Assembly (NCBI GenBank): GCA_018136815.1
Contig: CM030942.1
Location: 3,113,546-3,177,545 of the forward strand
DNA length: 64,000 nucleotides
DNA from: Isochrysis galbana
Lineage: Eukaryota; Haptophyta; Isochrysidales; Isochrysidaceae
Direction of reading: 5' to 3'
Translations under genes and position numbers: made by a program
Notes under the pieces: model-generated
What the model was told of the DNA's origin: nothing
The model's input: the letters and a program-made list of their open reading frames with translations, nothing else
The model's database searches: none
Shown here: piece after piece, positions 1-11,867 of the stretch
How positions within the stretch are numbered: position 1 is the stretch's first letter
How the letters are laid out: every line of letters starts with the position of its first letter

Positions 1-3000
1 GGCGTGCTCGACCGGCTTTCACAAGCACGAGGCGGGCAACGAAGCCTGCCTGCCTGACACATGGCCCATCATCGCCGCATCCGTTGGCGGTGAGTGCCCC
101 ACGGATTGGCAGCGCACGCGGGAGTGGGGCGGCTCGCCCGCACTGATGCTCGCCACGGTACGTAGGCTCCACAGTATTTGCCCACTCCTCTGTTGATTTG
201 CAATGTTTTTGCACTGTCCAGGCGCTCTCGGGCTGGTAGCTCTCCTGACGTTGGGTACCTTTGCGAGGAGGATCTATCAGCGACATCTTCTTGCAATGGC
301 CGCTGCCACCCGCGAGACGAGGTGACGAGGGGTGGGGGGGGGGGGGGGGGGGGAGGCGTGGGGGGTGGAGGATGGTTCCGTACACCCCCCCGAGCACTCC
401 AGCATGCCGTGGTCGCTGCCACCTTCCCTTTTACTCGACGCCTCGCCCCTTCCTAGGGAAAAGCAACGCCGCATCAAGCAGGCTGTTTTGGGTGTCACGC
501 AGCTTCGCTTTCCCCTTTCAGTGATGTCGCTGTCCCGTTTGCGCGAACAAGGCCGCCTTCTTCCTTATGAAGAGGTGGGCGATGCCCTGTTCTTTCACAT
601 CACTGCGAGGCGAGCGCGAGGGCTGTCCATAATACTCCATAAGTTGACCACGCCCTTGCATCCCTCTATCTAGGCGCGAGACCGGGGCTTCCTGCGTGTG
701 TGCGACACTATGGAGTCGGCTGTCAAGTTTGCGGCGGATTTCCCGCTCATCTTTGTGTCGCATCAGTGGCTATCGCGCCACCATCCCGACCCGCGTTCAC
801 AGCACTTCCCGGTCATCCTTGAGGCGGCAGATGCGCTTTGCCGACTTCACGGTATCGACCCTGAGCGGCTGCATGTATGGATCGACTACCATTCGATACC
901 GCAGGTTGGCTTTGCTACCCGTAGTGTACCGTCGGTGCAGCCGGCAGCCCTCCCCGCGCCTGCTTGACCACACGGAATGTCCGGACCCTGGCCCAGCGTT
1001 GGAACGTCGCTCTGACTTGCCGCCTCTTCTTTCCATCCTGTTAGCGCAACGAGAGTACGAAGTGGCTTGCGATCGGCTCGATTGCTTTGTACGCCGCCTG
1101 TTCGCACTACTTCCTCGTGTGTGCGCCACAGGTACGCCTTGCGAGTTCGAGAAGTGCGGATGCCCAGACTATGCCGTTGGGGAAGATGCACACGACATGG
1201 ATGCCCAAGATGGGGGCACGAGCGCCACACTCTGGCCACGTCGGCGCAAGAGACATTTGATGCTTTTCCCTTTTTGCACCCATAGGCCTTACACGTCGAC
1301 TCCATCCCACCGAAGATGGTTGATGCTGAAACGTATTTGCGGAGAGGCTGGTGTCGGCTTGAACAGTGGGCATTTTTGGCCATCAACGGCACTTCCAACA
1401 TGTGCGTTCGCCTTCTCCCGTGCTGTAGCCGTGGCGTCCGTGTGAGGCGAATTATCCTAGCACGACAGCTCTCGGGATCAGGGGACCATCCCCACACAGC
1501 CTTCTCCTCCTCTCTGCGTCTACCCCTTTGCTAACACTCGTCGGGGCAGTCCCTCTCAGCCCCTTGTCCCACGCTCCTCAGGTACGTTTATGAGCGGAGC
1601 TTGACGCGCATCGCAGAGCGCCGAAGATGGATCGAAGAGTCCGTGAACGTGTTCCAGGTGGGGCTGATGCGCATTGCCGGGTCATAAAGCTTTCTTCTGA
1701 CCCACCTTTCTCTCGTTCTCTCGCAGGGTGATTTCACGTGTGAGTCGGACAAGCAGCATCTCGTTGACGTCGTGCTTGGCCTGTACGGGCTCGCAGTAGT
1801 TGCAGCCATCGAATCGCGCTACAAGCTTCAAGAACGCCCGTCGACGGTCATGGGAATCGGGCACAAGACCAGGAACAGCGGCGTTGATCCCTCCAGCCGT
1901 GCCACTGAGGTTGCGAATACGAACTCCTCGGCAGGAGCAACCAGCTTGTGCATGGATGGCACAGCTAATGCCGAATCGAGTGTGCAGCACTGTGCCTTTG
2001 GCGACGATGATGCCTCTCGCCCGGCGCTTAGAAGAGCGAATCGGACGTCTTCCAGTGGTGGAATGGTGCGCAGCGTCCTCTCTGGGACGGACCCAGCCGG
2101 CATCGGCGCCGTCAACGAAGGAAACACCCATTGCTCTGGAGGGCTAGAGTTGGCAGAAGACGCAGACGAAGTCGAGACGCTCTACCAGCCACAACGAGGT
2201 TCGTGCGCCGGCGAATGCGGGGATTGCCCAGACGCTCCGATTAGACGCCGAGATGGTGACGTCACACACGTCGCAGCCGGAGGTATCGATCAACTGCAAG
2301 ACGGCGGTGGCCCTTCAGCAAGGCTTCCGTCCCTCATCGGTGGACTACTAGAATGGCCCTTGCAAATCGGACGTTTCGGGCCAGCTGGGGCTCGGCCCAT
2401 CCTCAGGCCGATGCGGTCAGCCGATGACTTAGGCAGCCGGAGGGCACCAAGCCGACCACCTTCGAGTGCGTCGCGGCGGGTCCGCAGCTCAATGTGGCCG
2501 CGACGGTTCAACTCGGCAAGCAACTCAAACGGAGCGACGGGTGGCAACGGCTCTGTGGGAGGACGGCCATCATTCGACATGAACTCGCGCGAGCTTACTA
2601 GGCTCATCAAGGAGAAGCGACACCTTATCTTCCCACCCGAACACTTTGGCGACCTTGTGGATCGGCTCGAAGAGGAGTTGGAGAGCGCAGGCAAACAGCA
2701 ATTTGGTGACGGCCGCGAGAGCTCGGGGGCCTCACCCATGCTCGATGCCTTTGATGAAAGCAAAGCGCAATGCATCGACATGAGCACCGAGGGTCAGTTG
2801 GCAAGCACCCCTAAGCACTCGAGTCGGGAACCTTGCGTCGGCTCCGGGCGCAAGGAGCAAAAGGAGGGCATTGACTGCTCAGTCGCCATACGCCCCGCCA
2901 GCCCTTGGCCCGCAAACGGTACCAACACCAAAAGCGATGCCATCTCTCAATTGGAATTGCAAATCAGCGTAGGTGTGGACGGTGCGATTTGTGCCGAGAC

Positions 3001-3718
3001 GTTCGCCGCCGCGTTAGCAGCGCGACGCAGACTACAGAACATCTTTCCACCGCAGCGGTCACCTGATGAAGAAGTCACCGCGGTAGAGACCCGGCCGCAA
3101 GAACGTGACGCTTCAAGACCTTCCTTCACGCCGGCGTCGCCTTCAAACGCATCAAAGGTTGCACTTGTGGCGAAGGATTGTGATGGTGTTGACGCGGTGG
3201 GCGTTGAGCGCCGCCGCCGTCGGAGCAGTGTTACCACACGTGTGTCATTCGAGGTTGGCGTCAACCTCACCGCCGATGGGGACAGCAACGGCGCTTGCTA
3301 CTCTTCCTTGGCTTGCGAGCGGGAGGTCCAGCGTTGCAGTAGGGCGTCAGCTTCCAGCAACGTTGCGGAAGAACGTTGCCTATCGCGCGAAGCGCGTACT
3401 CCGACTCGAGCTCCAGTAGGGGCACTAGAGAGGCCAGCAGATTTGGAAGCCCAGGCGTGTCGTGGGCTTGACCCTTCTGTGCCGTCGAGATGGCGATTGG
3501 TACCGGGGGGTTGGAGCCTCCTACTACGCAGGTTGGGTGCTGGCGACACCTCTCGTGAACAGTCCCGACGGACAGTATCCGGCACGGCATCGAATCCCGC
3601 GGAAAACGACTTAGATACCTCAACGAAACGTGCAACCACAACCAATATCGGAGAGGGCACGACTTGTATGTCGGGCTCCAACAAACCAATCACCTTTCAT
3701 CAGATTGTGCAAGCTTGA
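1..3718 (+). CDS. SHQWL-domain single-pass membrane protein, eight exons, 5' partial
   Basis: Proposed exons: <1-161, 222-321, 481-574, 674-904, 1045-1131, 1286-1401, 1582-1657, 1727-3718; all junctions keep phase with GT-AG introns. Exon 1 encodes a Cys-containing, presumably extracellular stretch (CSTGFHKHEAGNEAC). Exon 2 gives one transmembrane helix (ALGLVALLTLGTF) followed by basic residues. Exons 3-7 encode a conserved protist module: RLLPYEE, IFVSHQWLSRHHPDP, VWIDYHSIPQ, LAIGSIALYAAC, then RRGWCRLEQ. The order 'SHxW ... W.D..SI.Q ... Y..R.WCR.E' resembles TIR/HET-like domains at motif level, which is an inference. Exon 8 adds over 600 polar, low-complexity residues with little visible domain structure. 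A cytoplasmic signalling or scaffold role below a membrane receptor is possible, but no function is established. The start codon lies left of the window. Confidence 0.8.
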
Positions 3719-4408
3719 TCAGCGGTGCCGTCGGCATTCCTACGTGTATCCTACGTTGTACTCATTAGACTTCACCGCACCACAACTAAACGAACTTTAG
3801 GACTGCGCCGACTGCTTCTCTTTGGTGTGCGAGTGATGGGATGGAAGATGAGGGCAAGATCAAATATCCGGCTCATTCGTTCGTCACACGGGATGTGCAC
3901 AAGCGCCTACAGACAGGATGTTGTCATCGCAACCTAAGATGATATGGGCACAAGTGGCATTCGTGCTCGTTTGCCCTTGTCGCAATGAACTACAAAGGCG
4001 CTTTAGCGGCTAGACATAGGTTCCCCTGTGCAGTACACGTCCTCCTTCCGTACGATGTATCAGCAAATTGTGCGACTTCGGTCGGATTACAGTTGCGGTG
4101 TTCATTTTGCAATTTGAGTGCCGGTGCGACAATCAAGCATTAGCAGTAGAACTATCATTAAATTGATAGTCATGGCGCGCGCGCCGCTCCCCTCCTCCCC
4201 TGCCGCCCACGCCCGCCCCACCGCGACGGATAATCGGTCCATAGCCGACGCCGCGCCACCGAAACGCCTGCGAGAGGGTGCCACGACCGATCAGGTGCAA
4301 ACGAGCCGAGGCCAAGGCCCGTGCCCGTGCCACCCCTAGACAACAACATTCCGTCAAGGCCACCATCGCCCACAAACATCCCAACGAGCCTCGGCCGGGG
4401 CCGGGCCG
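3719..4408. other. intergenic stretch, no firm gene
   Basis: This follows the stop of the SHQWL-domain gene. Short open frames are present but have no recognisable domain. From about 4165 it enters a dispersed repeat shared with 40529-40712. I see no RNA gene here. Confidence 0.5.
4165..4340 (+). repeat. dispersed repeat family D, copy 1
   Basis: The segment begins with a short ATG frame (MARAPLPSS...) and aligns by eye with 40529-40712 (MEHAPLPSS...). Both keep an APLPSS start, a TD-R motif and a PKR motif in the same frame, then end in a Pro/Cys-rich tail. The shared frame suggests the start of a coding exon that has been copied, perhaps from a mobile element. The family is not recognised. 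Confidence 0.5.
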
Positions 4409-4576
4409 GAGATCATCGAACTCAGCCCGTGGACCATAAACAACCTACGTATTACCGACAACCTGCGCCTACTCACAATGTCATTGCCAACGTTGAACGT
4501 TGAGCCTCTCGATTTTGACATCATGTGGTCCATCATCATTCATCATTTCTTCACCCCGGTCGACCGGGTCCAGTAA
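4409..4576 (+). other. open frame fragment, unknown
   Basis: A 55-codon open frame without its own ATG at the left end reads EIIELSPWTINNLRITDN and ends ...HHFFTPVDRVQ before TAA. Its composition is less GC-rich and more protein-like than its surroundings. It directly follows repeat family D and could be a piece of the same copied gene or element. No family was recognised. Confidence 0.3.
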
Positions 4577-7500
4577 AAAAATAGTCGTGCATCTCCGCAG
4601 GCTCGACGGAGTCGACCGATCACTAGTCACCAGCGCTCTCTGCCCTCTCAATACAGCGGTGGTAAAACCAAAGTAGAAAGTAGCGAACTTCCGAATATGC
4701 TCCATCCCGAGATACTCAATGCAGACCATGGATGGCTGGGAGACCCCCCGAAACGGTTCACTCACATACGAAGAACAAAAACAAATTGATCTGGTACTAG
4801 TATTAGTATTACGGATCAGCCAACCCAATAACCGGACGAAGGAATCTCCAATTCCAATTTGTATCAGAATCCCCGAGGACCCGCTAGATGGAGGACGAAA
4901 ATCCCGATGGCCCCAACCAATCAATCTGGGACTAGGGCTAGGGCTCGCTCTTATTCATTAGCTCTACACCTTTAAGAATGTTTTATTTAGCTCCTATAGA
5001 CTGTAGACTGGGCGCTAGCGCTACACCAACCATAAATATAAATAAAGGGGGGGGAAATCTTCTTAAAAATTCCCGCTACATGTGCGGCGTGAGGCAGCTT
5101 GCTAGTGAACCTCCCTACGACCCATCCCTAACCCCTATCAACCCCCTTCCCCTTCCCCAGTTCCCTCTTTAGCGGAGAAGCTGGTTCCGGGGAGGCCGTG
5201 CGCGCTGCTTCGGCCAGGGGTCGGAGAGAAGGAGAGAAGGGGGCGGGAGACTGTGGCTTCTCCTGTGCTCTAACTTTGCTCGAGGTACCCTCCCCTGAGT
5301 CCGTGTGATTTTGCTTTGGTCTCCGCTAAGCAAGTTTATTGCCAGTAAAGTTTTCATCTATCCTAAGTAATGTTTCGTATATCCAATCCTCTCGCCGCCT
5401 GCGAGAGGTCCTCCGATGTTTCAAGATTGAAGTCTTTATCAACCATATATATAATAAAATAATCAATGTTATATCCTAGCCAACCCCACTAGCTAATTGG
5501 ACACAACTTTTCCGTCCCGGAATCCCGCCATGCCTGACGAGCCAGGTGTCCGAGTGCTACCGGGGGGTGGGGGCACTGCCCCCTCCCCTCGATATTTGTC
5601 CTCCCCCCAGTGCACGCACCGACCCCGCGCACCCCAGCGCGTCCTCTCCTCGAGTCCACGCTGGGGGAAAACCCCTTTCGGGTAAAAGCAACGCGGGGGG
5701 GGGGGGCATTCGTGAGATAGGGGCCCAGAAGCGCTAATCTCCCTCGCTAGTGCGAGTGGCCGCGGCGAGCCGCGGCCCTTCCCTCCTGGCTCTGGCGCCC
5801 CCGTCTTCTCTTACCCAAACGGGGCGAGAAGACACGTCACTGCCGGAGGGGAGAGCTGCCGCTCCCCCCTCCCCTCCCTCTTTCCTTTTCCTCCTCTCTT
5901 CCCTGCGGCGGGGGCCCATGGCGCGCGCCTGCGGCCCCTCGCTCAGGTCCCCAGATGGCCTGCAGGGCCTGGGAGCACAGCTCAGGGGGCAGGTGAGGCT
6001 GGGGCATGGCCCTGGCCCCTCCTGCCTCTCCCTCGCTGGCGCTCCGAGCCCCTGCGGGTCGACTGGAGCTGGCTGGGGGGTCCTGAACAGGGGGGCCCAG
6101 GGGGAGGAGGGGCTGGTCAGAGGAATGGGCAGGCCACGACGGGCCAGGGCGGGCGAGTCAGGCGGGCCTGTGAGGAGAGGAATATGTCAGCAGGGCTGTG
6201 TGCTCCTGGCAAGCCATCAGGCGTGCCAGGAGAGTGGGTGGATCCTCCCCCATGGCAGGGGAGGAGTGGAGAGAGAGGGGGGCTCGTGCCCCCCCATGGG
6301 CGAACTAAGTATAAACTTAGTTGATCAACCATATATATAAAGAGGGCTTATCATCTTCTTTATATGTTTGTTGCTCGGGGCGTGTAGCCCCATCTTTTCC
6401 CGTTGGTTCTTAAGCCTTCCAGCCTAGAGAGGAGGAATTTCACGAAGGTAGCTACACATCTTCACTTTTTATGTCTTTTTTGTCGTCAGCTAACTGAGCT
6501 AGCTGGATGAAAAAGGGGGTGTCTTCGGGCTCTTCCTCCTCATCAAGAGGGGGGGAGCGAGTTGTGTGTTGTTCTTGACAATCGGCTTTGGCTCCGATTG
6601 GGGGTCGGCCCGCTTGCGCGATGGTTGCTGTGGCTGTGGGGCTGGTTGCTTCTAGGCTTGCTGCACTGGGTTCTTCCCCATGGGTCTCTTCTAGGCGGCT
6701 TCAGCGTAGGATTTTTGTGCAGGTGTTGGTTGTTGGTTGGAGTGCGCAAAAGCTCCCAAGATGGATTGTTGTGTCAAGTGCCCGCCCGCGAGGGGTGCAC
6801 TGATGGTAGGAGTTGCCACCATGGGGGTGGCGGCAGTGCTGCCAGCCCCCATGGGGAGTCCTTGGTTGGGTGGCGAGACGTGGGAGGCATGTGGCAGGGC
6901 ATTGCCCTGGCTCTGGTCTGCACCAGGGAACAGGACTCTGCCTGTTCCCTGGCTGTGTGGCCGCTTGGGAGGCGAGGGAGGTGGCGCCATCTCGACGTCC
7001 TGGTCAGGAGGGGCTGAGGGTTGCGAGCGCTTGGGCTCCGGCGACTTCGGTCGGCCCCGGTGGGGCGTCGTGACGGCAGAGGGCTAGGAGGTGGGAGCGG
7101 TCGGCGCGCGCTCCATCGCTAAAACTATAACAATAGTTATAAATATAAATAAAGGAGCCGCTCGCGTGAATTGGATACTAAACTACCTTGACGCTAGACA
7201 ATAGACAAGCCCAATGAAAGCAAATGAGCCACTCCCAGATCGCTAGCTAGGGTTTGCTTCCACTTCTACTTCCTACGTTGTACATGCGGCCCTGCTACAC
7301 CTGCTAATACGACATCTTGCATCTTGCGTAGCGGCACAAGAGAAAGATGGGTAGTGGATCGCTAGGGGCGTGAGCAAACCGCTTTCCTCTCTCCGCCCCA
7401 CATCCAAGACCCCATGTGGCGCACGAGGGGCTGATGCCCCAGGGCAAGATGTAGGAATAAGGAATGGTTAGTGAGCGAGGCAGTGAGCAGCGGGAGTGAG

Positions 7501-8108
7501 GGCTTGGCTACGAGCTGCGAGATAGAACGCGGGACGCGGGGCCGTATGTCTGGCGAGAATATTACGAAGTATCTATCCACATACCAATAGGCCGACTTCC
7601 GCTCAGCCCATGCTATACCTACGAAAGCCTCTTCATGCTTCTCACAATGCTACCAAAACCTCACCTAGCGCCCCACGCAGGCACGCGGGACGCGCGAGGT
7701 AACGTGCTGACATCTCCCGATGTTCCGCCAGAAGAGTGAGCGCAACCGGCTGGTGGTAAATCCAACAAGCCGGTCGTCCATTCCGCTAGTCATGGATGTC
7801 ATTGGGCGCCGCCGTGTCTCTACCAAGAGGGTAGGCGGGTATGAGCCCAGCGCCCCAACGCGAAAGGGCTGAACGACGAGCGTAATGACATCAACCGCGG
7901 TAAAGTGGGTGCTTGGCTTGGGGCCTATGGACGACCCGGTGCACCCATGTCTGTACTTGTCTGGCCGAAACAGCCGAACTCTTGCAGAGCCCCCCCCCCC
8001 CCCCCCCCCCGCCCCCCCCCCCCCCCCCCGCCCCTCCCCGCCCCGCAGATATGCGCCGAACGCAGGCGCCTCATACGTGCTCGCCGCGGCTCGCATCCCG
8101 CCGTGCCG
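4577..8108. other. gene-poor stretch with repeats and G/C homopolymers
   Basis: Mixed AT-rich (about 4900-5500, 7120-7330) and very GC-rich blocks. The longer open frames at 5750-6340 and 6562-7017 are low-complexity products of base composition and have no domain. A repeat shared in inverted orientation with 58335-58440 lies at about 5905-6000. A poly-C tract with a few interruptions occupies 7989-8035. No gene is supported. Confidence 0.6.
5905..6005 (+). repeat. dispersed repeat family A, copy 1
   Basis: About 100 bp beginning gggcccatggcgcgcgcctg aligns by eye at roughly 80% identity with the reverse complement of about 58335-58440. The match includes a splice-donor-like caggtgaggctg near its right end. 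Similarity fades on both sides. Element type unknown. Confidence 0.6.
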
Positions 8109-9306
8109 CTACAGCATGTTCTTCGTCTCGGTGTCGGTGTTGGGCAATGTGCGCTCAAAGCGAAGATTGTAGCCACGATACGTGCCGGCCTGCACGCGCG
8201 GAGCGGAGGTGGGCTGCTCAGTAGGCAGGCCACAACGCGGCTGCAGCTGCAAACTGCGTTGTGGCGAGCTCACCACTTTCGAGTCCGGACTGGCCGCCAA
8301 CGAAGCCCTCTTGGACGATGATGGACTACGGCTCGGTGAGCGCGGAGAGGCGATCAGCCGAGCAGTGGGCGATGCGGGTGCACGCGGGATCGGCGCCGGA
8401 AGGTCCTCGCGGGTCGATGTGCCGAATGAGTAGGCCGGCGCGTGCGTTGATGTGTTGGAGTGCGTTAAATCGACGACACCAAGCATCTCTCGTGGTGTGT
8501 ACGCGCCAGGACCTGGCCCGCTTGTGTCCTGAGTGAAGGACGGTTCGAGTGAGTCTGGCGAAGCGGCGCCGCCCAGGCGGTGGCTATCGCGGGCGCTGGC
8601 CGGCGCGGCAATGCCATCCTGCCACGACAGCCGCATGCCGTCCTCACCTTAAGGTGCGCTGCGAGCTCTTTCGAGAGATAGCGTGGCGAGTGATCCTTGC
8701 CGGCCATCGTGTAGCCCGCGAGGCGCCCGCCGACACCCATGCTCCTCCCAAAGCGGTTGCGCTCGGGCGCGTAGTATGCGACTGGGGATGGCGTCGGTAG
8801 ATGTCCAGCCATTTCGCTGTGATATGGGCTGGCCTTCGTGGTCTTGGGGAAGCTGATGGCAGCAGACTGCTTGCGCGTGGCGTCGACATTGGGTGAGTAA
8901 GCGGCGGGTCCTACCGACTCGAGTTGCGCCTCATCAAGCTGCAGCCGGCCGCTATGTGGGCGCGAGTTTGCCAGGCGCGCCATGCGACCTGGATCGTCCG
9001 GCGGCGCGAGGCCGGTAGGCGCCCCGCGCCGGGTGACGTGCGGCGAGTAGGAGGCAGGGCCTGCGCTTCCCTGACCACGCGGGCTGACGACGCCAGGTGC
9101 AAGAGAGTCGCGACCACTAGGAAAGCTGTAAGCAGGGGCATTTGGCCGGCCAAAGCCGCTTACTTGCGCCTGGAAAGAGGAGGTGCGTGGCGAGTAGATT
9201 GGCCCAGGTGTTCCAGCCGGGGGCACCTCCTTGAGCTTGCATGGGAATGGAAGCCCTGATCGGGTCGTCTTGGCGCGGGGATCCACCGGGCTGTAGGATG
9301 CCGGCC
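8109..9306 (-). CDS. SHIPPO-repeat (sperm-tail PG-rich) flagellar/microtubule protein, 5' partial
   Basis: Two exons, 9306-8648 and 8528-8109, joined in phase 0 across a 119-nt GT-AG intron. At least five SHIPPO-type motifs are visible in order: GPASYSP, TPGPIYSP, GPASYSP, GPAAYSP and GPGPGAYTP, spaced by Ser/Pro/Arg-rich linkers. Proteins of this family (ODF3/CIMAP, STPG) bind inside or along axonemal microtubules, so the product probably sits in the flagellum. The stop is at 8109-8111. The 3' splice site before 9306 (ctgcag) shows there is at least one earlier exon, which I could not place in the low-complexity DNA to the right. About 359 residues are visible. Confidence 0.8.
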
Positions 9307-10333
9307 CTGCAGATGGCAGGGCGGGGTGACGTGGAGGGGAGGAGAGGTTACAGCCAGGAAATGTGCAACGATGCGATCAACGCGCTAAGAGCTCGTGAGA
9401 GGGGGCGGGGAAGGCAAGAGAGGAAGCGGAAGACGGAGGGACGGTGCGAAGCGACAGGTGACGTGGCCGCTTGGCTTTAAGCGAGAATGGATCGAGCATC
9501 TGGCCAACCTCCGCCGCTCGCTCCTTACAATCACTACTTCTTGACTCCCTGCCCCTAGCCTCTTCCCTCGGTTTCTCCCAACCTGCACGTCCTTAAACAT
9601 CTCCCTCGCCCTGTTCTCACCCTGCTGCCCCTCGACCATGCCTTGACTCACCCTGTGCGTGGGCCCGTGACCCTTCACCCATCCCCTCCACCCTCTTTGG
9701 CTGTGTTCACCCACCACCCACCTGCTGGGACGCTGATGCAAACCTGCCTCTCTCCCCCCCCCCCCCCCCCCGCCCCGCCCGTTCCCCCCTCTCCCCCCCT
9801 TGCTCTGCCTGCTCCTCCCTCCCCGTCGCTCTGCCTGCTGCTCCCTCCCCTTTGCTCGGATTCTGCCGCTCCCTCTCCATTCCTTCCACTGCCTCCCCTT
9901 ACCCCGCCTCCCCCCTGGGCCACATCTCCCTCTTAGTTTCCGAGAGCCGTGAGAGGAGCCGTGAGAGAAGCCGTGAGAGAAGCCTAGAGGCCAGGGCTCA
10001 AGGCAGGAGAGCGTGGGCCGCGGTGGTGCACCTGGTGTGGGGGTGGCATCTCTCTTCCTGCGAAGGACGTGCCTCGTGGGCGAGCGGCCCTCGTGCCGTG
10101 GCCGCAGCTCGGAGAGGTAAGTCATTGTATGCGGGACGAGGGGGGAAGGGAAGGGGGGGGGAAGGGGGGAGGGAGGGAGAGGAGGGGCCAGCGAGACGAG
10201 AGAGAGCAAGAGAGTGGCAGAGACGACGCCGGAGGGAGACGAAGAAGGGGATCGATCGTTACGTAGAGAAGAGAGCGAACAGAATTCTCTCTCTCTCTCT
10301 CACTCTTCTCTCTCTCTCTCTAGTCTACTCTCT

Positions 10334-10414
<81 letters not shown>

Positions 10415-11867
10415 GAGAAAGAGTTCGTAGCGCCGAGGAGGCAAGGAGAAGAGAGAGAGGGAGAGAGAGAGAGAAGAGAGAGAGAGAAGAGAGAGAGTAG
10501 ACTAGAGAGAGAGAGAGAAGAGTGAGACAGAGAGAAGAGTAGAGAGAGAGAGAGAGAAGAGAAGAATAGAGAGAGAGAGAGAAGAGAGATCCAGAGAGAG
10601 AAGAGAGAAGAGTAGAGAGAGAGAGAGAGAAGAGAGAAGAGTAGAGAGAGAGAGAAGAGTAGAGAGAGAGAGAGAGAAGAGAGAAGAGTAGAGAGAGAGA
10701 GAGGGGGGGGGGGTTGAGTTCGCGGCCCCCGACGGAAAAGTCCGTTACACTTTTCTTTTGGGGCCGCGGCGGAGCGCGCCACCGTCGACGGAATCTACGG
10801 CTCTCTGGTTTTAACTTTCCCCCCCCGACGCTGAGGCTGCGAGGGCTCGTGTGTATGTGGCGGCGCACTAGCTCTATCTACCTCTACTCCACTGCCTACT
10901 GCCTACTGCTACTGCCTCTCTGGTCCCTAGAGCTACTCTACTCCACTGTGGGAAACACGTATTCGCCGCGTTTCTGTGCAGGCGACAACAGGCCGCCGTT
11001 TTCACCGTGTTCCAAGCCCTCCCTCTACTCCTACTCGTACCATCATCCATCATATGCTGTATTTTTAGAGGTTCCCGTGTTTCTACGCGAGCCAAAATCA
11101 GGGCATTTTCCGTGTTTGGAGACCACCCCGCCCGCCAGCCGCCAGCCGTGTTGCCCAACTATACACTATAAACGATAGACAGCCTCTGTTCCTAGTCCTA
11201 ATCCCCTAACCCTGCTAACCCGATCGATTGTCCGACGTGTAGTTGTAGTACAGTCTACTTCTACTTTTCACGGGAATACAAAGAGTTTGCTGCCGCGCAA
11301 GCCTCGCGCGGGGCGCGGGGGGGAAGAGAAAAGAAAAAGACCCACCCCCGCGCGGGGATAAGTTGTAAGGTGCGGACTGAGTGCTGAGTCAAATTCTGAA
11401 GCTTCTGGCCATACGGCACCAGCGAATAAGAATAAGAGGTTGGGCCGGTAGTATTTTTCATAATCATAATCGGGGGAGGGGGTCTGCTGTGCCACCTTGT
11501 ACCTTGCCTGTGTGTGGGGGGGGACGTTGCACGTTGCGCGAGTGGTGATGGTACCAAATGGAGGCAAAAGACGTACTTTCGGGGCGCGAGCCGTCGGCCA
11601 TGCCGCGGATCGATAGCGGCAGTGGGGACGGCAAGAGGCAGCGGAGAGGAGAGGGGCGTCGCGCGCTCCATGATCCTGTCGTTATAACGTTAGGGGAAGT
11701 GAAGGGTGAACGGGTGCTTAGGAGCTAGGAGCAAAACCCGCTGGCCCTCCAGAGGTCAAATGGACAATTTGTGGTCAAACTCGTCATTGAATAAAAACAG
11801 CTTGACCTGCAGTGTATTTGAGGCACACGTGCATGCAACACAAAATCCAAGCGGGAAGCAGTCACGC
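9307..11867. other. low-complexity intergenic region
   Basis: Purine/pyrimidine-biased DNA. It presumably contains the missing first exon(s) and promoter of the SHIPPO gene. It also holds a C-rich tract (9756-9780), the CT/GA block and a more mixed stretch at 10740-11700. The long open frames here read through dinucleotide repeats as Leu-Ser or Arg-Glu strings and are not genes. Confidence 0.6.
10283..10710. repeat. CT microsatellite followed by GA microsatellite
   Basis: About 10283-10411 is almost pure (CT)n on the + strand. After about 30 bp of unique spacer (around cgagaaagagttcgtag), 10449-10703 is imperfect (GA)n. The two arms are therefore complementary and mirror-like. A short poly-G run follows. 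Confidence 0.95.

Noticed and set aside
5750-7087. GC-rich frames of 115-196 residues, including one ending AQKSYAEAA
   Set aside because: Low-complexity composition. The SYAEAA ending recalls LINE ORF1 tails, but no RNA-binding or RT domain is near.
9385-10209. 274-residue frame as first exon of the SHIPPO gene
   Set aside because: Its sequence is Gly/Arg/Pro low complexity, lacks SHIPPO motifs and has no splice pattern fitting the acceptor before 9306.
10300-10868. Long Ser-Leu and Arg-Glu open frames
   Set aside because: They are translations of CT/GA dinucleotide repeats with no domain.
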